Assembly (NCBI GenBank): GCA_023522315.1
Contig: JAHCSU010000151.1
Coordinates: 1 to 42,278 of the forward strand
From: Nostoc sp. CCCryo 231-06
GTDB lineage: Bacteria > Cyanobacteriota > Cyanobacteriia > Cyanobacteriales > Nostocaceae
Direction: 5' to 3'
DNA length: 42,278 bases
Below the pieces are notes generated by a model that saw only the letters and a program-made list of their open reading frames with translations, was not told the origin of the DNA and did not search any database. This document shows positions 16,683 to 26,095 of this stretch, piece after piece. Position 1 is the first letter of the stretch. Each line of letters opens with the position of its first letter. The position numbers were made by a program, and so were the translations under genes.

Positions 16683-16843
16683 AATCAGTAACTCAAATTT
16701 TTACTTAGGTTCTATCTAAATTTATCTTGCCAAAAATCATGGCTACAGAGAGGCATTGAATCGCATCACCTGCATAAACTGATAATAGTGCTTGCTTTTA
16801 GACGATCGCGCTTTGGTTGACAAAATGTAAATTGGGCATCCCT

Positions 16844-16881
16844 TCTCTGCGAGACGCTACGCGAACGGCTTCGCTCAGGGC
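16844..16881. repeat. TCTGCGAGACGCTACGCGAA repeat
   Basis: A unit reading TCTCTGCGAGACGCTACGCG and then AACGGCTTCGCTCAGGG, made of short complementary blocks (AGACGCT/AGCG; GAACGGCTTCG). Part of it (CTCTGCGAGACAAA) recurs near 9192. It is intergenic, 30 bases past the stop of the helicase-like gene. Confidence 0.5.
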
Positions 16882-16910
16882 AAGTGGGCATTGACAAAAG
16901 ACTACAGACT

Positions 16911-18455
16911 TTAGGCAGAATTTTCTTCATCGGTATTAGAAAACAGACTGGGGTCGAGATAGTTAATGCGGGCCAGAGGACTTAAGGCAGCAAGAATTTG
17001 AGCGCCGTAGCTGCGATTAACTACACGACTATCAAGTAAAGCAACAATACCTTGACTTTCTCGGACTGGAGCGATCGCTCTTTGTAATTCACTCAAGGCT
17101 GCTGGCAATAAATATAAACGAAACCAATCTTGATGCGATCGCTTATAACGAGCTACCCTACCAGCTACTAGCGGATTTTCTAAAGATGGTAAAGGTAAAG
17201 TAGCAATTATTAACAAATGAGGTGCTGGCAAGACTCGCTGATGTTCTCGCCAAAATTCCCAACCGGTAATCAAAATACCATTTTCATCTAAACAAGTTTT
17301 TTCTACTTGCACCCGCGAACCAAATTCTGAGGCCAGAATTGTCGCCACTTGAGATTTGAGTGGTACATCCCCCACCAAGACAACCGTTAATCCTGGTGCT
17401 GTAGCACTTAGACAAACCAGTGTGCGGACTTTGTGAATAAATGCCGCTTGAAATTCTGGTGTGTTGGGTAGGGGCAATTTATAGGGCACATACAGTTGAA
17501 TTGCTTCTGCTTGATCCGCAGAGAACTTTAGGCAAGTTAAATCGTCCAAACCAAGGCGCTGTCGGAAAAGAGGAGCCTCAGTTTCCGGTTCGATAGCGCT
17601 GCCAATTAAAACTACTGGTTGTCGCTGCCATAAGGGTGAGAGGATTTCACCTAATTCCATTGGGGCGTAGTGTAAAGAAAATAAACCTTGTCGATGGGCA
17701 ATAGTTGCCCAGAAGAGAGCAGGGGGAGAAAGATTTTCGTCGACGGTTTGAAATTGCTGCCAGAAATTTTTCCAATTATCTGGGAGGTTGGCTTGATCTA
17801 AAGCTAAATACAGACGGCTTAAAATTTCTATTTCTGGCTGGGAAATTAGATAACACTGATATGGATTGACAGGATGCTGAAAAAGTTGGTGTGTAAGTTG
17901 TATCCTTGCTTCACGAATTACCTCAGCTTGATTTGGGCAAGCCAGCATGAGTTGCTCCCAATCATGGGGTTGAATATCTTGGGTAAGTTGATGACGCACC
18001 CAATCTTCTAGATCATCTACCCCATCAATAATTGTGGGGATGCCTTGGGGAAAGCAGGAGCCACCAGCAAATTGTCCTTTTAACCAAGCTTCTGGGGAGG
18101 TCAACAGTAGCCCTTGGAACTCAGCACTAGGCCAAGCGTCACCTGTCCTAATCGCTTTGTTGGCTGGTAGCCACTGCTGTAAACGGGGAATTTCTACCCG
18201 CAGCAGAAGTTGCTGCACCGCTTCTTGAGCAACAATAATTACAGGGCCATGCCACATCAGGGCTGATGCTACGAAACTGGTACGATATCGCCCTTGATAG
18301 CCACAAACCGCCCCTACTTGAATTAGGGCACTACGTCCCAAACGCAAGGCGCGTGCTACCAACCGTGCCATCGTTAAATGATGGGGCCAGGAAGGGAACC
18401 CCGCCTGCGATCGCAAAAAGTTATGTAGTGAAAAATGAACTTCTGCTTCAATCAC
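16911..18455 (-). CDS. DinG/XPD-like helicase relative lacking canonical ATPase motifs
   Basis: The 514-residue protein reads like a short DinG-type superfamily 2 helicase, as known in cyanobacteria: RSALIQVGAVCGYQGRYRTS (42-60) sits where Walker A should be but has no GKT, and PTIIDGVDDLEDW (140-152) sits at the DEAH position without DEAH. The second half keeps helicase-like strands (PVVLIGSAIEPETEAPLFRQRL, LTVVLVGDVPLKSQVATIL, GILITGWEFWREH, LLIIATLPLPSLENPLVAGRVARYK) and ends SQGIVALLDSRVVNRSYGAQILAAL, close to the terminal RxxR-like motif VI region. It probably binds nucleic acid or a partner rather than hydrolysing ATP; that is inference. Start is GTG at 18453-18455. It is divergent from the M48 gene. 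Confidence 0.65.
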   Translation of the reverse strand: MIEAEVHFSLHNFLRSQAGFPSWPHHLTMARLVARALRLGRSALIQVGAVCGYQGRYRTSFVASALMWHGPVIIVAQEAVQQLLLRVEIPRLQQWLPANKAIRTGDAWPSAEFQGLLLTSPEAWLKGQFAGGSCFPQGIPTIIDGVDDLEDWVRHQLTQDIQPHDWEQLMLACPNQAEVIREARIQLTHQLFQHPVNPYQCYLISQPEIEILSRLYLALDQANLPDNWKNFWQQFQTVDENLSPPALFWATIAHRQGLFSLHYAPMELGEILSPLWQRQPVVLIGSAIEPETEAPLFRQRLGLDDLTCLKFSADQAEAIQLYVPYKLPLPNTPEFQAAFIHKVRTLVCLSATAPGLTVVLVGDVPLKSQVATILASEFGSRVQVEKTCLDENGILITGWEFWREHQRVLPAPHLLIIATLPLPSLENPLVAGRVARYKRSHQDWFRLYLLPAALSELQRAIAPVRESQGIVALLDSRVVNRSYGAQILAALSPLARINYLDPSLFSNTDEENSA

Positions 18456-18513
18456 ACGCTTTTAATTCCATACAAAGTGACTTTTACTTCCAATTGCCCC
18501 ACTTCTATTATGT

Positions 18514-18598
18514 TGTCCTTTGTCATTTGTCCTTTGTCAGTTGTCCTTTGTCCTTTACTAATGACTAATGACCAATAACCAATGACCAATGACTAATC
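18514..18598. repeat. heptanucleotide tandem repeats (TTTGTCC / AATGACC types)
   Basis: A run of TGTCCTT and TGTCATT units is followed by the complementary-like ACTAATG/ACCAATG units. The same family is at 35794-35877. It fills the spacer between the divergent helicase-like and M48 genes and so lies in or near both promoters. Confidence 0.8.
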
Positions 18599-18615
18599 AC
18601 CCAATACCCTGAATT

Positions 18616-19578
18616 ATGCCAACTTACACAGGAATTTCCAGCGAAGCCTTCAGGCATCCACTAGATCGCCAAGCCGAGCAAGCTTTACGAAATTTACCAG
18701 GATTTGATTTAATCGCTCGTAAATTTGTGGAATTTATCTACGAACGCCCTCAGTTAGTCTATCTAATGGGTAACACCATCCAAGTCGGGCCGCGTCAATA
18801 TTCCACTATTTACCAGATGTTTCGGGAATGCGTCCGAGATTTGGACATTTACCCAGAACCGACACTGTTTGTCTCGCAAAATCCCCAAGCAAATAGCTAT
18901 GCGCTGGGGCAAGAGAATCCTTACATAGTCATAAATACAGGGATACTAGACTTACTAGACGAAGCCGAGATTCGGGCGGTGCTAGCCCATGAACTGGGGC
19001 ATATTAAATGTGGTCATACTATTTTAATTCAAATGGCGATGTGGGCGATGAGTGCTGCTTCCGCCTTGGGAGAATTGACCTTCGGCATCGGCAATATTGT
19101 CACACAAGGCTTGATTTACGCCTTTTTTGAGTGGCGGCGGAAAGCTGAGTTATCGTCAGATCGCGCCGCACTACTAGTCATGGATGATTTGAATCCCGTG
19201 ATGTCAATGATGATGAAACTCTCTGGCGGTAGTAACAAATATGCCAATGAATGTAGTTTACAAGAGTTTATCAAGCAGTCAGAAAATTATCAGGCACTGG
19301 ATGAAGATGGACTAAATCAGGTGTATAAATTTTTGATCTACAATGGCGCTCAGGGTACGATGTTGACCCATCCTTTCCCAGTGGAACGCTTGCATTACTT
19401 ACGGGCGTGGGCAGTATCTGAAGAATACCAGCAAATTCGCCGAGGAAATTATCAGCGATCGCCTGCTTCAGGATCGGTAAATGTTGCAGCAGAATCTTCT
19501 GCCAATGAAACAGAAACTTTACGGCGTCAAATTGAAGAATTACAACGGGAAATCGACAGAATGAAAAGGTCTGAGTAG
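18616..19578 (+). CDS. M48 family zinc metallopeptidase
   Basis: The 320-residue protein carries HELGH (His125-Glu126-x-x-His129) in EIRAVLAHELGHIKCGH and the distal ligand in KAELSSDRAALLV (Glu178, Asp182), the Ste24/HtpX pattern. Hydrophobic stretches follow the motif (LIQMAMWAMSAASALGELTFGI; TQGLIYAFFEW) and could span or graze the membrane. The last 35 residues (NETETLRRQIEELQREIDRMKRSE) form a coiled coil absent from HtpX. It probably acts in envelope protein quality control. ATG at 18616, intact. Confidence 0.9.
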   Translation: MPTYTGISSEAFRHPLDRQAEQALRNLPGFDLIARKFVEFIYERPQLVYLMGNTIQVGPRQYSTIYQMFRECVRDLDIYPEPTLFVSQNPQANSYALGQENPYIVINTGILDLLDEAEIRAVLAHELGHIKCGHTILIQMAMWAMSAASALGELTFGIGNIVTQGLIYAFFEWRRKAELSSDRAALLVMDDLNPVMSMMMKLSGGSNKYANECSLQEFIKQSENYQALDEDGLNQVYKFLIYNGAQGTMLTHPFPVERLHYLRAWAVSEEYQQIRRGNYQRSPASGSVNVAAESSANETETLRRQIEELQREIDRMKRSE

Positions 19579-19603
19579 TTTTGAGTGTTTTTCTCAGCGC
19601 TCT

Positions 19604-19651
19604 CTGTGCCTCTGCGGTTTAAAAGTAGTTTATTGAACCACAGAGACACAG
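19604..19651. repeat. CTGTGCCTCTGCGGTT inverted repeat
   Basis: CTGTGCCTCTGCGGTT (19604-19619) and AACCACAGAGACACAG (19636-19651) pair at 14 of 16 positions. A second unit, CGACTACGCTCAGTACAAGTCG-like, follows at about 19668-19690. The remainder of the 454-base spacer to 20033 is AT-rich and holds nothing else that I can support. Confidence 0.6.
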
Positions 19652-20032
19652 TATTTCGACTTACTTCGACTACGCTCAGTACAAGTCGCTCAATAACCGA
19701 ACACAGAGAGAAGAGGTTAAAAAGAAATTTATGGACTAAAATTTCCACCCACATTGAAAGGGCTAACTTGTAGGACTTAGGCATTGACAGATTAACAGAA
19801 ATGAGCAATCAAGTGATGATTTTGTAAAAACTTGAATTTGAGTCTGGATTTTAGCAAAAATAATTCAGTTAAGTTTGCCATTCTAGTTTTTTTAGATTCC
19901 CTTAAAGCGGATAATATTTTTTAGCTGAACTACCATCCTCTTAGGGGTGGATAAATTCAAGATTCAAAATTAAAGACTTGAAGATTGCTTAACTATATCT
20001 CAGCATTAAATTAGATGTAGGCATTTCTGAAT

Positions 20033-20458
20033 ATGGCAATTCACTTGACAAAATGGCTTTCTGTGTTCGCTGCTATTCTAGCTCTTGTCCTTTCCATGCC
20101 GGGAATTGCCTTAGCTGCACCCGTTCAACTCCATACTATTTCTGGTGTTATTTCCGCCCAAACTACCAAAACTGCAACCTACTCCACCTCATCGGAGATT
20201 AACCTGACTCCCCTACAGCGCCAAGAACTTCAGGCTGTGCGTCAAAGAAGAAACAGGGAAATTGAGGCAGTCTTAAATACATCGCAACGCACCCAACTTA
20301 ATCGCAATCTCCGAGATGGTAATAAGATGAATCAAGCTCTACAAAAGCTGAGTTTGCAACCAGAACAGCAAGATTTTGTAAAGGCGATCGTGCAATTTAC
20401 CAACTTGAAAATGAAGGCTATTTTGTCTAGACATTCGCTAAAAAACGTACAGAAATAA
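20033..20458 (+). CDS. secreted Spy/CpxP-like periplasmic protein
   Basis: The 141-residue protein has a clear signal peptide (MAIHLTKWLSVFAAILALVL, with SMPGIALAA cleavage near residue 29). The mature part has INLTPLQRQELQAVRQRRNREIEAVLNTSQRTQLNRNLRDGNK, a LTxxQ-type helix, then a second helical unit ending FVKAIVQFTNLKMKAIL. This resembles the Spy/CpxP fold, small helical periplasmic proteins that guard against misfolding, but the match is by pattern only. It may have a wholly different role. It is monocistronic. Confidence 0.5.
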   Translation: MAIHLTKWLSVFAAILALVLSMPGIALAAPVQLHTISGVISAQTTKTATYSTSSEINLTPLQRQELQAVRQRRNREIEAVLNTSQRTQLNRNLRDGNKMNQALQKLSLQPEQQDFVKAIVQFTNLKMKAILSRHSLKNVQK

Positions 20459-20600
20459 AAATATTCGCAGTGTCCACATCCCCAATTTCTCAAATAAATC
20501 GGGGATCTAACTTTTCGTCAATGATTTAGTATTGCTATATCTCGTCGAAACAGTACCGAGCAATCAGTGCTGAGTGTTAACGTTGCACAAGGTTTGTCAT

Positions 20601-20707
20601 TACAGCACTTCCTCCTGCTATGAGGTACAGATACTTGGGATGCTATTAGGACATACAAACGATAATTCGATCAATTAGTGTACCTCATAACTTCGGGAAG
20701 TGCTGTA
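20601..20707. mobile_element. MITE-like element with two-part inverted ends (107 bp)
   Basis: TACAGCACTTCC (20601-20612) and TATGAGGTAC (20619-20628) at the left face GTACCTCATA (20680-20689) and GGAAGTGCTGTA (20696-20707) at the right, as exact complements separated by 6 unmatched bases. No coding frame lies inside. It sits in the 485-base spacer upstream of lysS. Confidence 0.55.
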
Positions 20708-20795
20708 TCCACATTTTTGTAACAATCTAAAGTGTCGCTCAAGTCCACTCAAATGGACTGAATTTTCTCAAACACACAAAATTTAGCCACTGTTA

Positions 20796-20826
20796 GCGAT
20801 GCCTACGGCGGGCTGCGCCAACGCTT
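20796..20826. repeat. GCGATGCCTACGGCGGGC repeat
   Basis: GCGATGCCTACGGCGGGCTG continues into GCGCCAACGCT. Relatives in either orientation are near 9160, 23427, 37690, 38058 and 41791. It is a dispersed short palindrome-like unit, not protein-coding. Confidence 0.65.
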
Positions 20827-20943
20827 GAGATCGTTAGATGCACATAGGGTTGTCGCTGCCTGTAGGGGATTTTAGCCTAAATATCTCTTCCTCTCAACTT
20901 TTGCAGCATCTATAATTAATCTTGCCCTATTTAGTTCGTTACC

Positions 20944-22629
20944 ATGTCGGAAGAAGATATCCGGGCCGCCAGGCTGGAGAAAGTAGAACAACTCAAGCAG
21001 CTAGGGACTAATCCCTACGCCTATCGCTGGGAATCTACCCATCATGCAGCGCAGTTGCAAGAGCAATTTGCCAATTTAGCCAGTGGTGAAGAAGTTGATT
21101 TAGAAGTTGCGATCGCTGGACGCATTATGGCGCGTCGCGTTTTTGGTAAACTGGCCTTCTTTACCTTGCAAGATGAAACCGGCACAATTCAGCTTTATCT
21201 AGATAAAAATCGCATCCAAGAAGGGATGGCAGATATTGATGCTGATGCCTTCAATCACCTGAAGCAACTCACAGATGCAGGCGACATCCTGGGAGTTAAA
21301 GGTACTATTAAACGGACTGAAAAGGGCGAGTTATCTGTCTACGTTAAACAATATACTATCCTCACCAAATCACTGTTGCCCCTACCCGACAAGTGGCATG
21401 GATTAACGGATGTTGCCAAGCGGTACCGTCAGCGCTATGTTGACTTGATTGTTAACCCGGAAGTGCGGCAAACTTTCCGCCGTCGTGCCCAAATTACTGC
21501 CGGTATTCGTCGTTATTTAGAAGAACGGGATTTTCTGGAAATTGAAACGCCAGTTTTGCAAAGTGAAACTGGGGGTGCAGATGCGCGTCCATTTATCACT
21601 TACCACAACACCTTAGAAATGGAGTTGTATCTGCGAATTGCCACAGAACTTCATCTCAAGCGGTTGATTGTGGGTGGTTTTGAAAAGGTGTTTGAATTGG
21701 GGCGGGTTTTCCGTAATGAGGGAATTTCGACTCGACACAATCCCGAATTTACGACGATTGAACTTTACCAAGCCTACGCCGATTACAACGATATGATGGC
21801 GCTGACTGAGGGGATTATTACCACTGTCGCCCAAGATGTACTCGGCACATTACAAATCACCTACCAAGGGGAACCTATAGATTTAACACCACCTTGGCGG
21901 CGCGTGACGATGCACGATTTAGTTAAAGAATTTACGGGCTTGGATTTCAATTCTTTCCAAACATTGGAAGAAGCAAAAACAGCAAGTAAAAATGCTAATA
22001 TTCCTGGTGTAGATGAAGCTAAATCAATTGGTAAGTTACTGAATTTAGCTTTTGAAGAAAAGGTAGAAGCTAATTTAATTCAACCTACTTTTGTAATTGA
22101 TTATCCCGTAGAAATTTCGCCCTTAGCAAAACCCCACCGTTCTCAACCTGGTTTGGTGGAAAGATTTGAGTTATTTATCGTCGGGCGAGAAACTGGGAAC
22201 AGCTTCTCAGAACTTACCGATCCCATCGATCAAAGAGAACGCCTAGAAGCCCAAGCTGAAAGGAAAGCTGCTGGCGACTTAGAAGCCCAAGGTGTAGATG
22301 AAGACTTTTTGACAGCCCTTGAATACGGTATGCCGCCTACGGGTGGTTTAGGAATTGGGATTGATCGGTTGGTAATGTTATTAACTGATTGTGCCAGTAT
22401 TCGGGATGCGATCGCCTTCCCGCTACTCAAGCCTGAAGGCAGCGTTATTAAGCAATTTACCTATGAGCCAAAAACTCAAACACTGACTATTGAATTTGAT
22501 AGTGGAAGTGTTTACGAGTATTTCAAAGTGCCTCCCAGTGTCAAGGAAGACTTAGACAATGCACCGTCTAAAGGTCAATATTTTAACAAGTTCATTAAAG
22601 GGAAATTTAAGTTTGAACAGTTGAGTTGA
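20944..22629 (+). CDS. lysS: lysyl-tRNA synthetase (class II) with C-terminal KTSC domain
   Basis: A 561-residue enzyme that charges tRNA-Lys. Residues about 45-155 are the OB-fold anticodon-binding domain ([21 protein letters not shown]). The class II core has motif 1 ([25 protein letters not shown]), motif 2 ([21 protein letters not shown]) and motif 3 ([12 protein letters not shown]). The last 61 residues (from [20 protein letters not shown]) form a KTSC domain, a short fold known from the C-terminus of some lysyl-tRNA synthetases. It is common in cyanobacteria but absent from E. coli LysS. The KTSC role is unclear. ATG at 20944. Single gene, no operon partner. Confidence 0.96.
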   Translation: MSEEDIRAARLEKVEQLKQLGTNPYAYRWESTHHAAQLQEQFANLASGEEVDLEVAIAGRIMARRVFGKLAFFTLQDETGTIQLYLDKNRIQEGMADIDADAFNHLKQLTDAGDILGVKGTIKRTEKGELSVYVKQYTILTKSLLPLPDKWHGLTDVAKRYRQRYVDLIVNPEVRQTFRRRAQITAGIRRYLEERDFLEIETPVLQSETGGADARPFITYHNTLEMELYLRIATELHLKRLIVGGFEKVFELGRVFRNEGISTRHNPEFTTIELYQAYADYNDMMALTEGIITTVAQDVLGTLQITYQGEPIDLTPPWRRVTMHDLVKEFTGLDFNSFQTLEEAKTASKNANIPGVDEAKSIGKLLNLAFEEKVEANLIQPTFVIDYPVEISPLAKPHRSQPGLVERFELFIVGRETGNSFSELTDPIDQRERLEAQAERKAAGDLEAQGVDEDFLTALEYGMPPTGGLGIGIDRLVMLLTDCASIRDAIAFPLLKPEGSVIKQFTYEPKTQTLTIEFDSGSVYEYFKVPPSVKEDLDNAPSKGQYFNKFIKGKFKFEQLS

Positions 22630-22651
22630 GCTAGTAATTATCATTCAAAAA

Positions 22652-22758
22652 TAATTACTAATTCGTAATGGGCTACGCCCTCTACACTAACGTAATTCGT
22701 AATTAAAGCTTCAACTCTTTTTAACAGTCGGGTGCGTTATGGTTTTGCCTAACGCACC
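22652..22758. repeat. TAATTAC and GGTGCGTTA hairpin repeats between lysS and DUF29 gene
   Basis: The pair TAATTACTAATTCGTAAT with GTAATTCGTAATTA (to 22705) and the hairpin GGTGCGTTA/TAACGCACC (22731-22758) occupy the gap between the convergent genes. Either may serve as a bidirectional terminator. Confidence 0.5.
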
Positions 22759-22813
22759 ATTTTTATTTGCCACGGTTTACGGTGATAAAAGAAGTATTGA
22801 GGTAATTACTCGG

Positions 22814-23284
22814 TTACTCATCAACCTGATTCGGATTTCGTAAAAATTCAGTATTCAGAGTTTGGTCTAAAGTGTAAGGACATATTTCTGGAAAAACCTG
22901 CTCACCCAACTCAGTTTCTCGAATCGCTAAAGCTAAACCTAGTTCATAAACAGTCAGGAAAACTTCATCAAGATAGGGTTTTAAACTAGGACTATCTTGG
23001 AGAAGCAGCTTAATTTGAACACGTTGCTCTCGAATTGTACTCAACCAGCTATTACTACGTTTTTCAGGTTGAAATTGCCATTTTAGTAAGTGTCCTAGCA
23101 ATACTCCGAGCCGATTTCTCAATTCTTGTCGTTCTCTTCTGCCCAAAGTTTCAATTTCTTCAATCAGGTTAACCGTATCTAATTGATCCCACTGTTGAGT
23201 TTTGAGCAAGCTAACCTGCTCTTGAGTCCAACCATAGAAATCTGTTTCATAGAGGTGAGATGCGTACATCTTTTCAATGGTCAT
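22814..23284 (-). CDS. DUF29 family protein
   Basis: The 156-residue protein has the DUF29 hallmark: an early Y-x-x-DFYGWTQEQVSLLKTQQWDQLD, then NLIEEIETLGRRERQELRNRLGVLLGHLLKWQFQPEKRSNSW, continuing to a helical C-terminal half. It is all-helical and cytosolic. DUF29 genes are highly amplified in cyanobacteria and spread like accessory genes; function unknown. It is full length for the family, with ATG at 23282-23284, and convergent with lysS. Confidence 0.88.
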   Translation of the reverse strand: MTIEKMYASHLYETDFYGWTQEQVSLLKTQQWDQLDTVNLIEEIETLGRRERQELRNRLGVLLGHLLKWQFQPEKRSNSWLSTIREQRVQIKLLLQDSPSLKPYLDEVFLTVYELGLALAIRETELGEQVFPEICPYTLDQTLNTEFLRNPNQVDE

Positions 23285-23415
23285 AAGTTTCTGCCTAGCA
23301 AAACCCTATAATGACTGTTAGTATTGAGCGATTCATCGCTGATAGCAAGGTTTATCAGGACTAAAGTCCTTACTACAAACTTTAATTTATTTACGCCTAG
23401 CTACTTAAAAAAATA

Positions 23416-23459
23416 TTGGGTGGTACGATGCCTACTGCGGCAAGCTACGCACCACCCAA
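23416..23459. repeat. hairpin enclosing a GATGCCTAC unit
   Basis: TTGGGTGGT (23416-23424) pairs with ACCACCCAA (23451-23459). The loop carries GATGCCTACTGCGGCAAGCT, a relative of the 20796 unit. A second small palindrome, AGGACTAAAGTCCT, is at 23357-23370. Confidence 0.6.
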
Positions 23460-23484
23460 CCTAAAATAATCTAAAATCTAATGA

Positions 23485-24081
23485 CTAATTCGCTACTTCA
23501 GCCACCTCAATCACGCGCCCTTCATAGTCCTTGACCAAAAAATTCAGGGGCTTCTGGTTGCGAATCTTGAATTTCAAACCGCGCACTTCGACTCGCATTA
23601 AAATCATTTCCAGGCAGTCGTGATCAAAACAAACGTGGCGTTGCTGATTTTTGCTACCTAAACTCGCCCCAGTAATGACATGTAGCTGGGTGTTTTTCTT
23701 CAATTGATACCACAGCCCATCATTGGCATTATTCATCATTTTGCTAGACAAGCTCGGCCCAGTAGACATATATAGTGGATCAATGCCAGTTGCGCCGATA
23801 GTTTGTTCGTAATTGTAGTAGTAGTGCAATGGCACCTCAGCTGCTGGCAAATCTAGCAGCCCTTCATACAACTGTCGGGCAATCTCCAAATCCGACACCA
23901 TTACAGTGTGTACTTTTGGCGCACTGGTGAGAAACATCCACATTGCGCCAGCGTAAGCTGCTAGCAGCATCACCATAATGCCTTGAGTGGAGAACAGGCT
24001 ATCTAAGGGCAGAGAAGGCAGAAAGGAGCCTAAGGTAAGCGGACTGAGCAGGAACGATATCACACTAACTGCTATAACCAT
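23485..24081 (-). CDS. membrane-anchored glyoxalase/VOC-like protein
   Basis: From the ATG at 24079-24081 the protein has 198 residues; a TTG two codons earlier is the alternative. Two hydrophobic N-terminal segments (MVIAVSVISFLLSPLTLG; GIMVMLLAAYAGAMWMFL) anchor it to the membrane. The remainder starts VHTVMVSDLEIARQLYEGLLDLPAAEVPLHYY, the first beta-alpha-beta unit of the VOC (glyoxalase/bleomycin-resistance) fold, and later FDHDCLEMILMRVEVRG and FLVKDYEGRVIEVAE give the second unit. VOC metal ligands cannot be assigned with confidence. The gene is divergent from the sigma factor gene with a 196-base shared promoter region. Confidence 0.55.
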   Translation of the reverse strand: MVIAVSVISFLLSPLTLGSFLPSLPLDSLFSTQGIMVMLLAAYAGAMWMFLTSAPKVHTVMVSDLEIARQLYEGLLDLPAAEVPLHYYYNYEQTIGATGIDPLYMSTGPSLSSKMMNNANDGLWYQLKKNTQLHVITGASLGSKNQQRHVCFDHDCLEMILMRVEVRGLKFKIRNQKPLNFLVKDYEGRVIEVAEVAN

Positions 24082-24277
24082 GAACAAATAAGGATTCTAT
24101 AAGGGAGCCGATTTTATGATTGTCGATTAAGACTAAAATTAAGTCTTTGTTTCTAGTTTATCAATACTCAAGTAGTCTGAGTTTGGGCTACAAACTGGGC
24201 AACACCAAGATATTATGCGATTAGCTACCGGAGTGCAATTCCCAAAACTATTTTAACAACTATCCATCGAAAGGCTT

Positions 24278-24907
24278 ATGCAAATTCCTCATTTCCCGGA
24301 AGCTAATCACCCCCTGGTGAAGTCGCTGTTCCATCACAGTGACCATGAACTACTGACTCTGTTTCAGCAAAATCCAGATGCCGGAAAGTACTTTACGGTG
24401 ATTTTTTGTCGCTATAGTCCCATAGTGTATACCTTAATTCGTCATTCGGCGCGATCGCCTGTGCAGGCAGATTATCTGTTTGCCCTCACCTGGCGACATA
24501 TCTACTACGAACTCGGTGGACTAAATTTAACCGACTCTGAATCAGGTAAGGAAGCCTTAACCATGCAAAATTGGTTAATTAATATGACAGCTTTTTGTAT
24601 TAATGAGATTAAAGTACCACCCACAGAAGCAATTCATTATTCTCTTCAAGCGACTTCGCCGCCATTATGGTGCTATGTACAACAGGCATTAGACCAACTA
24701 CCACCTGTTTTGCGATTAATCGTGTTAATGGCTCAAACTTTCCACTGGAGCGAAACTAGAATCGCCGCCTATCTGCAAGCCGAAGGAGAAGCGATCGCTC
24801 CAAGCGAAGTAGCCAATTTTCTCCAGGAAGGCTATCGTATGGTAGAGGACAAATTACCCACAGATATCCGCGCTATATACTTTGAGGAAGATTTAGCGCC
24901 ATTATAG
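24278..24907 (+). CDS. ECF-like sigma-70 family sigma factor (divergent)
   Basis: The 209-residue protein has two helical regions positioned like sigma regions 2 and 4. Region-2-like: DHELLTLFQQNPDAGKYFTVIFCRYSPIVYTLIRH and QADYLFALTWRHIYYEL. Region-4-like: ALDQLPPVLRLIVLMAQTFHWSETRIAAYL, then EGYRMVEDKLPTDIRA, with the usual LP-x-x-x-R-x-x-x-x-L entry. The start has an AAAGG ribosome site 3-8 bases before ATG at 24278. The family call is by layout; the DNA-recognition helix (SETRIAAYLQAEGEAIAPSEVANFLQ) is longer than usual. It would act in the cytosol on an unknown regulon; no anti-sigma gene is adjacent. Confidence 0.65.
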   Translation: MQIPHFPEANHPLVKSLFHHSDHELLTLFQQNPDAGKYFTVIFCRYSPIVYTLIRHSARSPVQADYLFALTWRHIYYELGGLNLTDSESGKEALTMQNWLINMTAFCINEIKVPPTEAIHYSLQATSPPLWCYVQQALDQLPPVLRLIVLMAQTFHWSETRIAAYLQAEGEAIAPSEVANFLQEGYRMVEDKLPTDIRAIYFEEDLAPL

Positions 24908-25003
24908 CCTAAGTGTAAATGCGTATATTATTTGTTTTTAATTTAAACTTAAAACTTCTTCTTAGACCTTCTACTTAAACCCGCAACTTTAGGGATAATT
25001 TTT

Positions 25004-26095
25004 ATGAAACAACAGCTTGTATTTCCCAGGCAAAAGGTAGCCTTAATTTGTATAAGTGTGATTTTTCGTCCCCATATACTTTTACAGAGCTTTTTACTGT
25101 TTACTTTTTTGCTGAGTCCCATAGCTGCGAGTGCAATTGATATTACGCAACAACTCCACCGTCCTTTAAATAGTTCAGTTGGGCGACAATCAAGAGATGA
25201 AGCAGATAGCTTGCTGAGTATCGGTGAAAAACAATACGCTTCAGGATATGCCGATAAAACAATTGCATCTTGCTTGCGGGCATTGGAACTATATCACGCA
25301 ATTGGCGACCTGAAAGCACAAGGTCTAACTTACAATTTGCTTGCTAAGGCTTATGTGCAGCTTGGTAGTTTAAAAGAGACGGAAGATGCTTTACGGCGAG
25401 GATTAGCGATCGCTCGTGATACTAAAGACTTCCAATCTCAGGTTTTTGTGCTAAATAATATCGGTACATTTTTCCTGCAACAAGGAGAATTTGCTGCTGC
25501 TGGCAATTCTGTTGAAGATGCACTCGCAATTGCTCACAGTGTCAAAAACATTGAAGGAGAAGGACTATCTTTAAGTAATTTGGGTTTAGTAACTGCCAGG
25601 TTGGGAGATTATAACAAGGCGATTAAATTGTATGAAAATGCTTTAATTTTCCGCCGTCAGACTGGCGATGCCATCGGTGAAGCAAATACCTTAAATAATT
25701 TAGGTGATGCCTACCTAGCATCTGGAAATTATCAGGATACCATTGGCACTTATGGGGCAGCAATGCGGATAGCTAAAACTAACCGCGATCGCACTAATCA
25801 ATTACGGGCAATTGACGGTTTAGTTACTGCTCACACTGCTGTAGGACGCTATGAACGGGCTTTTGATTTACTAGAAGAACGTTTAACACTCGCTAAAGAA
25901 TTGCAAAATTTGCGAGAAGAATTAAAATCTTTTGAATCCTATGCTCAGTTATACGAGCAGCAAGGTAATTACCTCACGGCTCGCAATTTTTACGAAAGGG
26001 CGATTATACTGGCGCAAAGATTGGAAGATAGCAAGCAGGAAGTGCTACTGCTGGATCGGCTAACCAAAATGCTTCGGCGGAAGAACACACCATAG
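25004..26095 (+). CDS. secreted tetratricopeptide-repeat protein
   Basis: The 363-residue product has a long N-terminus with a hydrophobic signal segment (PHILLQSFLLFTFLLSPIAA, cleavage near SAID). Behind it are seven to eight TPR units, the later ones of the kinesin-light-chain type (GLTYNLLAKAYVQLGSLKETE; VFVLNNIGTFFLQQGEF; GLSLSNLGLVTARLGDYNKAI; ANTLNNLGDAYLASGNYQDT). TPR arrays bind protein partners; location is probably periplasmic. An AGGGAT ribosome site precedes the ATG. It lies 96 bases after the sigma factor gene on the same strand and could be co-transcribed with it. Confidence 0.85.
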   Translation: MKQQLVFPRQKVALICISVIFRPHILLQSFLLFTFLLSPIAASAIDITQQLHRPLNSSVGRQSRDEADSLLSIGEKQYASGYADKTIASCLRALELYHAIGDLKAQGLTYNLLAKAYVQLGSLKETEDALRRGLAIARDTKDFQSQVFVLNNIGTFFLQQGEFAAAGNSVEDALAIAHSVKNIEGEGLSLSNLGLVTARLGDYNKAIKLYENALIFRRQTGDAIGEANTLNNLGDAYLASGNYQDTIGTYGAAMRIAKTNRDRTNQLRAIDGLVTAHTAVGRYERAFDLLEERLTLAKELQNLREELKSFESYAQLYEQQGNYLTARNFYERAIILAQRLEDSKQEVLLLDRLTKMLRRKNTP

